From Gemmatimonadota bacterium (GTDB lineage Bacteria > Gemmatimonadota > Gemmatimonadetes > Gemmatimonadales > Gemmatimonadaceae): a stretch of DNA of 11,371 nucleotides. This document shows, one piece after another, positions 1-5,148 of this stretch; the first letter of the stretch is position 1, and every line of letters begins with the position of its first letter. The notes beneath the pieces were generated by a model. It was not told the origin of the DNA, made no database searches, and saw only the letters and a list, made by a program, of their open reading frames with translations. The translations under genes and the position numbers were made by a program. The stretch covers positions 1 to 11,371 of the forward strand of contig JAQBPZ010000405.1 in the NCBI GenBank assembly GCA_028287225.1. The letters are read 5' to 3'.

Positions 1-121
1 CCCGCGCCCAGCGGTCGCGCACGAGCAGGGCGCCGGCGCGCAGCTCGCCGGCGGGGCGGGTCAGCGCGAACGGCTCGAAGCCGCGCGCCGTACGGTCGTC
101 GTAGAGGTAGATGCCGCTCAT
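1..121 (-). CDS. GlmU-like sugar nucleotidyltransferase, N-terminal fragment (cut by window edge)
   Basis: The first 40 codons of a minus-strand gene are visible; the rest lies beyond the left edge. The protein begins MSGIYLYDDR, followed by FALTRPAGELR (residues about 23-33) and ALLVRDRW. This D-D, then LTRP-x-x-ELR, then I/L-RxxW pattern is how I remember the start of the alternative GlmU-like family (putative UDP-GlcNAc diphosphorylase/acetyltransferase, best known from Bacteroidetes); no search was made. Members have a nucleotidyltransferase domain and a left-handed beta-helix acyltransferase domain and make UDP-sugar precursors. The catalytic residues are not in view. The ATG overlaps the stop of the upstream mannose-1-phosphate guanylyltransferase gene as ATGA, and no Shine-Dalgarno sequence is visible, so translation is probably coupled. 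Two sugar-nucleotide enzymes side by side support the call. Substrate is undetermined. Confidence 0.6.
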   Translation of the reverse strand, partial: MSGIYLYDDRTARGFEPFALTRPAGELRAGALLVRDRWAR

Positions 122-1155
122 TGCGAGTCGCGGAACGCGGGGGGGAGCGACGCGATGAGCGTCTTGAGGTCGGTCGCGCGCTCCATGGTGGTCACGAGCG
201 TGAGGCCGCCGTGGGTTACCACGACGAGATCGGATACCCCGTACAGCACCACGCCGTTCCCGGCGGCGTGCACGACGTTGCCCCTGGCCTCGAGCAGGTG
301 CACGGGGCCGCTGGTGGCATTGCCATCTGCGTCGAGCGCGCGCACGCGCCGCAGCGCGGGCCAGGTGCCCACGTCGTCCCACCCGAACTGGCCGGGCAGC
401 ACGAGCACGCGGCTGCTGCGCTCCATCACGCCGACATCCACGGCGATGCCGGAGGTCACCGCGGCGAAGAACCCATCCAGGCTGTCGGGGTGCGCGGCGA
501 GGTGCGGCGCGATCTCCGGCGTGAGCGCAGCCACCTCGTCCAGGAAGTCCCCCGCGCGCCAGACGAAGATGCCCGAGTTCCAGAGGAAGCCGTCGCGCAC
601 CATCACCTCGGCACGCGCGCGGTCGGGCTTCTCCACGAACCGCGCCACGCGCGCGACGCCGGGCTCCACCTCCGCGCCCGGCTGGATGTAGCCGAAGCCG
701 GGGTCGGGCCGCTCCGGCACGATGCCCACGGTGACCAGCGCGCAGTGCCGTTCCGCGATGTCCGCGGCGCTGGAGAGCGCGGCGCGAAAGCGCCCCGCGT
801 CCCGGACGGACCAGTCGGCATGCACGCTGATCATGACGTCGCCGCGCGCGCCGCGCGTCGCGATCAGGTGCGCCGCCCAGGCGAGTGCCGCGGCGGTGCC
901 CGCCGGCCGGGGCTCGGCGATGACGTTCTCGCGGGGCAGGGCGGGGGCGAGTGCGGCGATGGCGTCCACCAGGCCCGCATTCGTCAGCACGAGCGTGCGC
1001 TCGGGGGGCACCAGCGGGGCGAGCCGCGTGAGCGCATCCACGAACATCGGCTCGTCCGTCGCGAGTGGCAGCAGCTGCTTCGGCGTCTGGGGCGTGCTCA
1101 CCGGCCAGAACCTCGATCCCACGCCACCCGCGAGGATGACGGCCCAGCGGGTCAT
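118..1155 (-). CDS. manC: mannose-1-phosphate guanylyltransferase (GDP-mannose synthase)
   Basis: A 345-residue cytoplasmic nucleotidyltransferase expected to make GDP-mannose and pyrophosphate from mannose-1-phosphate and GTP, the donor for mannosylated or fucosylated glycans. Visible motifs, in order: the nucleotide-binding loop GGVGSRFWP (residues 10-18) followed by PKQLLPL (25-31), ENVIAEP (76-82), a metal-site HAD (112-114), FVEKP (173-177), WNSGIF (192-197), MERSS (244-248) and WDDVGTW (259-265). These are the diagnostic blocks of the ManC/GMPP family. The length fits the monofunctional form; the C-terminal phosphomannose isomerase cupin of bifunctional AlgA/ManC enzymes is absent. The ATG overlaps the stop of the receiver gene (ATGA) with GGGGAC about 5 nt upstream. 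The stop overlaps the ATG of the GlmU-like gene. Family assignment is firm; mannose over another hexose phosphate is inferred from motif similarity. Confidence 0.92.
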   Translation of the reverse strand: MTRWAVILAGGVGSRFWPVSTPQTPKQLLPLATDEPMFVDALTRLAPLVPPERTLVLTNAGLVDAIAALAPALPRENVIAEPRPAGTAAALAWAAHLIATRGARGDVMISVHADWSVRDAGRFRAALSSAADIAERHCALVTVGIVPERPDPGFGYIQPGAEVEPGVARVARFVEKPDRARAEVMVRDGFLWNSGIFVWRAGDFLDEVAALTPEIAPHLAAHPDSLDGFFAAVTSGIAVDVGVMERSSRVLVLPGQFGWDDVGTWPALRRVRALDADGNATSGPVHLLEARGNVVHAAGNGVVLYGVSDLVVVTHGGLTLVTTMERATDLKTLIASLPPAFRDSQ

Positions 1156-1565
1156 GTCGCGTCCCCGGCCTGGTCGTCGAGGGTCAGTCCTACCAGCTCC
1201 GCGGCGCGCGCGTACAGCTTCTTCGGACTGAACGGCTTCGTCAGGAACTCGCTGGCGCCGAGCTCCATCGCCAGGTCGTGCTGCTGATCCTGTCCGGCGG
1301 CGGTGAGCACGATGGACGGGATCAGCTTCAGCCGGTCGTCGCGCTTCATCTCGGCCAGCACGTCCAGGCCGCTCAGGTAGGGCATCATCAGGTCCAGCAG
1401 GACGATGCCGATGTCGGGCTCGCGGCGCAGCACCTCGAGGGCCTCGCGGCCGTCGTACGCGAGCGTCACGCGGAACCGGCCCTGCTCGAGCTTCATCTTG
1501 ATGATGCGCCCGATGTGCGGCTCGTCGTCGGCGACGAGAGCGTGGATCAGCTGGGTGTCTGGCAT
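1152..1565 (-). CDS. single-domain response regulator (receiver only)
   Basis: A 137-residue CheY-like receiver with no output domain. The acidic pocket is DDE (residues 13-15), the phosphoacceptor is Asp58 in LLDLMMP, the switch Thr is T88 in VLTAA, and the conserved Lys is K110 in TKPFSP. All residues for phosphorylation and switching are present, so it should be a functional phosphorelay protein that acts by protein contact rather than DNA binding. The last 15 or so residues after the final helix are a short acidic tail. It sits 4 nt after the Roadblock gene and overlaps the sugar nucleotidyltransferase gene by ATGA, so it belongs to that operon. No kinase is adjacent on this strand; the nearest is the sensor kinase at 4000-5148 on the other strand, and pairing with it is only a guess. 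Confidence 0.93.
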   Translation of the reverse strand: MPDTQLIHALVADDEPHIGRIIKMKLEQGRFRVTLAYDGREALEVLRREPDIGIVLLDLMMPYLSGLDVLAEMKRDDRLKLIPSIVLTAAGQDQQHDLAMELGASEFLTKPFSPKKLYARAAELVGLTLDDQAGDAT

Positions 1566-1569
1566 CGGG

Positions 1570-1923
1570 CTAGACGAGGGCCGCGATCTGCTCGCGGTTG
1601 CGGCGCAGCTCGAACAGCAGCTGCCCCACGTTCGCCTCGGGGCGCACGAGCACGAACAGCACGGCGTCGGGGCTCAGCACGGAGATGACCGCCAGGCCGG
1701 TACGGTGCTCCAGGACGGCCGTCAGCAGCTCGCCGCGCGCCGCGGCGGCGCCAAGGTCGTCCGCCGGTCCGATGATGCCCGGAATGCGCGCCGCCAGGTC
1801 CTCGGCGTCCAGCCCCGGAACCACCTGGCTGTCGATCAGGAGGCCGTCGCGGCCAAGGATGACCGCCGCCTCCACTCCTTCGCGCTGTCGGATTGCCCCG
1901 ACGAGGTCGCGGATGCTCGCCAT
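1570..1923 (-). CDS. Roadblock/LC7 domain protein
   Basis: A 117-residue small protein of the Roadblock/LC7 superfamily (MglB-like dimeric regulators that commonly bind small Ras-like GTPases or act as scaffolds). The pattern fits: an N-terminal helix (SIRDLVGAIRQREGV), a strand AAVILGRDGLLIDSQ (residues 19-33), a helix LDAEDLAARIPGIIG, then LTAVLEHRTGLAVISVLSPDAVLFVLV (two strands, about 68-94) and a C-terminal helix ending near REQIAALV. The frame stays open far upstream (to 2691), but the start is set at the ATG at 1921-1923. A GGAG (1929-1932) lies 5 nt before it, the fold begins there, and the upstream translation is Arg/Ala-rich nonsense antisense to the lipoprotein gene. This is the first gene of the minus-strand operon. 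No partner GTPase is visible in the window; the partner is unknown. Confidence 0.85.
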   Translation of the reverse strand: MASIRDLVGAIRQREGVEAAVILGRDGLLIDSQVVPGLDAEDLAARIPGIIGPADDLGAAAARGELLTAVLEHRTGLAVISVLSPDAVLFVLVRPEANVGQLLFELRRNREQIAALV

Positions 1924-1949
1924 GCCTGCTCCGTCGTAAAGTGCAGCGA

Positions 1950-1977
1950 ACGTTAAGCTTGCGAGGGGTGAAGTCAA
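1950..1977 (-). promoter_or_regulatory. candidate sigma70-type promoter of the minus-strand operon
   Basis: On the minus strand, TTGACT (plus positions 1972-1977) is followed after 16 nt by TAACGT (1950-1955). The -35 matches the consensus at TTGAC, but the -10 matches at only three positions. It would start transcription roughly 20 nt before the Roadblock start codon, leaving room for its GGAG ribosome site. The -35 box overlaps the palindrome at 1974-1994. Inference from sequence only. Confidence 0.45.
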
Positions 1978-1994
1978 GCGACGGCGTCGCTTGA
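1974..1994. promoter_or_regulatory. 9-bp palindrome, operator-like, between divergent promoters
   Basis: TCAAGCGAC (1974-1982), GGC spacer, GTCGCTTGA (1986-1994): a perfect 9-bp inverted repeat. After one mismatch the symmetry continues for two more pairs (AA at 1971-1972, TT at 1996-1997). Its outer TTGA ends form part of both divergent -35 boxes, so a dimeric regulator bound here could block or control both directions. It could also fold as a small hairpin, but it is not followed by a T-run, so a terminator is unlikely. No regulator gene is adjacent. Confidence 0.5.
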
Positions 1995-2019
1995 GTTTGC
2001 CGGTGCCGAGCCCTATTCT
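1991..2019 (+). promoter_or_regulatory. candidate sigma70-type promoter of the lipoprotein-serS-...-gatB genes
   Basis: TTGAGT (1991-1996), a 17-nt spacer, and TATTCT (2014-2019); each hexamer matches the sigma70 consensus at four of six positions and the spacing is ideal. The stretch from here to the first ATG at 2119 would be a leader of about 90 nt. It is C-rich, and I see no riboswitch, leader peptide or T-box-like element in it, which matters because serS lies downstream. No good Shine-Dalgarno precedes 2119. Confidence 0.5.
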
Positions 2020-2118
2020 ACGAACCGGAGCAACGCGCGGATCGCTTCGCGGGTCCAATGACTCCCAGCCCCGGCCGGCTCCCGATCGCCGTTCGCACCT
2101 CCGCCACTGAACATCCCA

Positions 2119-2721
2119 ATGCTGCCGTCCCGCTCCTCGCGCGTCCTGGTCGCCGTCGTCACGCTCGCGCTCGGGGCGATTGCCTGCGGCTCCACGGGCC
2201 CAAAGGCGACCCGCATCAGCTACCTGCGCTCGTTCGCGCTGTTCGCGCTCTCCGGCGCGCCCGCCAACACGAACACCGCCATCTCGTTCCTCGGTGGCTC
2301 CACGGTGGCCAACTCCGCGTTCGCGTTCGACGTCGCCGTCGACATCGACGCGGCGGGTGTCGCGCGGCTGTATCCGGTGCGCCTGCTCGGCAGCAACCTC
2401 GCGCCGGTCGCCCTCCAGAACTCGCTGAAGCGGGTCGGCCTCCAGGTCGTCGGCGGCAGCTTCGAGGCCCTCACCGAGGCGCCGCGGACGGGCTACGACA
2501 CGCTCAGCGCCCAGGTGCTCACTCCGGGCACCGTGATCGCCGCCGAGATCTCGGAAGCCACCACCACCACCTGCCTGTACGAGCTCGGCGGCACGACGAT
2601 GTACGCCAAGCTCGTCGTCGACAGCATCAAGACGAGCGAGCGCCGCATCTTCGGCCGCACGGTCGTGGATCCGAACTGCGGCTTCCGCCAACTGGTGCCC
2701 GACTCGATTCCCGCACGGTAA
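2119..2721 (+). CDS. hypothetical lipoprotein
   Basis: A 200-residue exported protein I do not recognise. The N-terminus has a short basic segment (RSSR), a hydrophobic core (VLVAVVTLALGAIA) and Cys23, followed by GST. This reads as a type II signal peptide with a weak lipobox (AIAC rather than the usual LxxC), so it is probably a lipid-anchored periplasmic or outer-membrane protein. The mature part is rich in alternating hydrophobic residues, suggesting beta structure. Two further cysteines (C152 in TTCLYE and C187 in DPNCGF) could form a disulfide. The start is fixed: an in-frame TGA at 2059-2061 lies upstream and there is no other ATG, GTG or TTG in between. Its stop overlaps the serS start (TAATG). 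Function cannot be inferred from the neighbours, which are mostly translation and repair genes. Confidence 0.75.
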   Translation: MLPSRSSRVLVAVVTLALGAIACGSTGPKATRISYLRSFALFALSGAPANTNTAISFLGGSTVANSAFAFDVAVDIDAAGVARLYPVRLLGSNLAPVALQNSLKRVGLQVVGGSFEALTEAPRTGYDTLSAQVLTPGTVIAAEISEATTTTCLYELGGTTMYAKLVVDSIKTSERRIFGRTVVDPNCGFRQLVPDSIPAR

Positions 2722-3995
2722 TGCACGACGTACGGCTTCTTCGCGAGCGCCCCGACGACCTGCGCGACGCGATGCGGCGACGCGGCGCGCTCGACACCGT
2801 CGGCGCCGAGATCGACCGGTGCCGCGAGCACGACCGCGAGTGGCTGGCGCTCACGCAGGCGGTGCAGGAGCGGAAGGCCGCGCTCAACGCGAGCACCCAG
2901 GAAGTCGCGCGTCGCAAGCGCGCGGGCGAGAGCGCCGATGACCTCATCGCCCACGGCCGCGCCCTTGGCGAGGAGATCTCGCGCCTGGACCTGGAGGTCG
3001 CCGCGGCGGAGCAGGCGCGCGACGCGATCCTGATGCAGCTTCCCAACGTCACGCTCCCCGACGTGCCCGCCGGTGGCGAGGACGCGAACGTGATCGTGCG
3101 CGGATGGGGCGAGCCGCGCGACTCCGCCGGCGTGCGCCCGCACTGGGAGATCGCCGCGGCGCACGGGCTGTTCGACGCCGAGCGCGGCGCCAAGGTGAGC
3201 GGGTCGGGGTTCGTGGCCTACCGCGGCCAGGGCGCGCGGCTCGTGCGCGCCCTCATGAACTTCTTCCTCGACAGCCACGCCGACCTGCACGGCTACGAGG
3301 AAGTCTGGCCGCCGGCCCTCGTCAACCGTGCCTCCATGACCGGCACCGGCCAGCTCCCCAAGTTCGAGGACGACGCGTACCAGATCGCCGGCGACGATCT
3401 CTTCCTCATCCCCACCGCCGAGGTGCCGGTCACGAACCTCTACCGCAACGAGACGGTGGACGCCGCGATGCTGCCCAAGGGGTTCTGCGCGTATACCCCG
3501 TGCTTTCGTCGCGAGGCCGGCTCCGCGGGCAAGGACACGCGCGGCATCCTCCGGATGCACCAGTTCGACAAGGTGGAGCTGGTCCGCTACAGCACGCCCG
3601 AGGACTCGGCCGCGCAGCTCGAGCTGCTCCTCGGCCATGCGGAGGCCATGCTCCGGCAGCTCGGCATCCCGTATCGGGTGAAGCTGCTGGCTGCCGGCGA
3701 CACGGGCTTCAGCAGCGCGAAGACGTACGACCTGGAGGCGTGGGCCCCCGGCGTGGGCGCGTGGCTCGAGGTGAGCTCGTGCAGCACCTTCACGGACTTC
3801 CAGGCGCGGCGCGCCAACATCCGCTACAAGCCGGCGCCGAAGGAGAAGCCGCGCTTCGTGCATACGCTGAACGGGTCGGGGCTCGCCTTTCCGCGGACCA
3901 TCGCGTGCATCCTGGAGCACTACCAGCAGGCGGATGGGTCGGTGACGGTGCCCGAGGTGTTGCGGAAGTATGTAGGGACCGACCGGATCGGCTGA
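2721..3995 (+). CDS. serS: seryl-tRNA synthetase
   Basis: A 424-residue class II aminoacyl-tRNA synthetase that charges tRNA-Ser (and tRNA-Sec if present) in the cytoplasm. The N-terminal domain (about 1-105) has two charged helices forming the antiparallel coiled-coil arm that grips the tRNA-Ser long variable arm. The catalytic core carries the serine-binding TAEVP (232-236), motif 2 FRREAG (262-267) with HQFDKVE (280-286), and motif 3 NGSGLAFPRTIACILE (384-399). Length is normal for the family and all core residues appear intact. The frame is open upstream to 2058, but the start is set at 2721 because the canonical SerRS N-terminus (MHDVRLLRE) begins there and the region before it belongs to the lipoprotein gene in another frame. 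The start overlaps that gene's stop (TAATG) with no visible Shine-Dalgarno, so translation is probably coupled. The kinase gene follows after 4 nt. Confidence 0.97.
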   Translation: MHDVRLLRERPDDLRDAMRRRGALDTVGAEIDRCREHDREWLALTQAVQERKAALNASTQEVARRKRAGESADDLIAHGRALGEEISRLDLEVAAAEQARDAILMQLPNVTLPDVPAGGEDANVIVRGWGEPRDSAGVRPHWEIAAAHGLFDAERGAKVSGSGFVAYRGQGARLVRALMNFFLDSHADLHGYEEVWPPALVNRASMTGTGQLPKFEDDAYQIAGDDLFLIPTAEVPVTNLYRNETVDAAMLPKGFCAYTPCFRREAGSAGKDTRGILRMHQFDKVELVRYSTPEDSAAQLELLLGHAEAMLRQLGIPYRVKLLAAGDTGFSSAKTYDLEAWAPGVGAWLEVSSCSTFTDFQARRANIRYKPAPKEKPRFVHTLNGSGLAFPRTIACILEHYQQADGSVTVPEVLRKYVGTDRIG

Positions 3996-3999
3996 GCGG

Positions 4000-5148
4000 A
4001 TGCGCCGCGGCGCTCCCGAGCTGCTGGTCGGCCTGCTGCTGGCGGTGCTCCTGTCCTCGTACGTGTGGTACACGCAGCTCGTCGTGAACGACCTCCAGCA
4101 CGAGAGCCTGCGCTCCAGCCGGATGTACGCGCGCGTCTTCCGCGCCCAGAGCGACACCAGCGAGGGCGCCGGCACGCAGGCGCTCTTCGACCTCTCCAAG
4201 AGCATCGTGGAGCAGGGGGTGCCCCTCATCGTCACCGACACCGCGGGCCGTCCGACGGCCAACGCCAACCTGCCCCCCGAGATCGCCGTGAGCGACTCGG
4301 CGGTGCGCGAGTACATCCGCCAGCTCGACGAGCAGAACGCCCCGGTCGTGGACTCCATCGCCGGCCAGATCCACTACGGCAACACGCCGCTGGTGCGCTG
4401 GCTGCGCATCATCCCGGCGCTCCAGGCGGCGACGGCCTTCGTCCTCCTGCTGCTCGCCTTCTACATCGTGCGCACCCGCGGCAACGCGGAGCGCGAGCGC
4501 GTCTGGGCGGGCATGGCGCGCGAGTCCGCGCACCAGCTCGGCACGCCCCTGTCCAGCCTCGCGGGCTGGATCGAGCTGCTGGAGGATGCGCCGGCGAGCG
4601 AGGCATCCGTGCGGCGGGCCGTGGTCTACATGCGCGGCGATCTGGAGCGGCTGGATCGCGTCGCCCACCGGTTCGAGCGCATGGGCCGCGAGCGCCGGCA
4701 CGATCCCGTGGACGTGGGCATGCTCGCCGACGGCGTCACGAGCTACTTCCGCGCCCGGGTGCCGACCCTCGCGCACGCCGTCACGATCGACCTGGCCCTG
4801 GAGCCCGACCCGGTGGTGGTCCGGGGCGATCGCGTGCTGCTCGAATGGACGCTCGAGGTGCTGGTCAAGAACGCGGTCGACGCCCTCGCCGGCCGCGGAG
4901 GACGCATCACCGTGGCCGTGCACCGCGGACCTGAGGGCGAGGGCGCCGTCGTGATCGTCGGGGACGACGGGCCCGGCGTGCCGAGGGAGCTCAGGCGGCG
5001 CATCTTCGAGCCCGGGTTCTCCACCAAGCGGCGCGGCTGGGGCATCGGCCTCTCGCTCGCGCGCCGCATCGTGGAGGAGAATCACGGGGGCTCGCTCAAG
5101 CTCGTGAGCGGGGACCGCGGCGCGACGTTCGAGATTATCTTGTCCTGA
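4000..5148 (+). CDS. membrane-bound sensor histidine kinase
   Basis: A 382-residue two-component sensor. Transmembrane helix 1 is at about residues 8-26 and helix 2 at about 138-157, enclosing an extracytoplasmic sensor region of about 110 residues with no motif I recognise. The H-box is SAHQLGTPLSSL with His178; it has Gln179 and Gly181 where common HisKA kinases have Glu and Arg (HELRTPL). The ATPase domain has an N-box centred on Asn291 (VLVKNAVDAL), G1 DDGPGVP (322-328), an F-box IFEPGFSTK (335-343) and G2 GWGIGLSLARRIVE (346-359), so catalysis should be intact. The protein ends soon after the ATPase fold. It starts 4 nt after serS and its stop overlaps the helicase start (TGATG). No response regulator adjoins it on this strand; its partner and signal are unknown. 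Confidence 0.93.
   Translation: MRRGAPELLVGLLLAVLLSSYVWYTQLVVNDLQHESLRSSRMYARVFRAQSDTSEGAGTQALFDLSKSIVEQGVPLIVTDTAGRPTANANLPPEIAVSDSAVREYIRQLDEQNAPVVDSIAGQIHYGNTPLVRWLRIIPALQAATAFVLLLLAFYIVRTRGNAERERVWAGMARESAHQLGTPLSSLAGWIELLEDAPASEASVRRAVVYMRGDLERLDRVAHRFERMGRERRHDPVDVGMLADGVTSYFRARVPTLAHAVTIDLALEPDPVVVRGDRVLLEWTLEVLVKNAVDALAGRGGRITVAVHRGPEGEGAVVIVGDDGPGVPRELRRRIFEPGFSTKRRGWGIGLSLARRIVEENHGGSLKLVSGDRGATFEIILS

Noticed and set aside
1974..1994. Rho-independent terminator reading of the palindrome
   Set aside because: There is no T-tract on either side, and both ends coincide with -35-like boxes in a divergent intergenic region, where a terminator has no gene end to serve.
2020..2118. T-box or riboswitch leader ahead of the lipoprotein-serS genes
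   Set aside because: The leader is short (about 100 nt) and C-rich, with no T-box core, no specifier stem and no terminator/antiterminator pair that I can draw.
1924..2691. Long upstream extension of the Roadblock gene frame on the minus strand
   Set aside because: The Roadblock fold starts at the ATG at 1921-1923 with a GGAG site. The extension crosses the promoter region and is antisense to the lipoprotein gene, with low-complexity Arg/Ala/Glu content.
2058..2720. Open reading frame continuing upstream of serS (ATG at 2058), giving a 221-residue N-terminal extension of SerRS
   Set aside because: The canonical SerRS N-terminus begins at 2721. The extension is Arg/Pro/His-rich out-of-frame translation of the lipoprotein gene, whose own frame has a signal peptide and normal composition.
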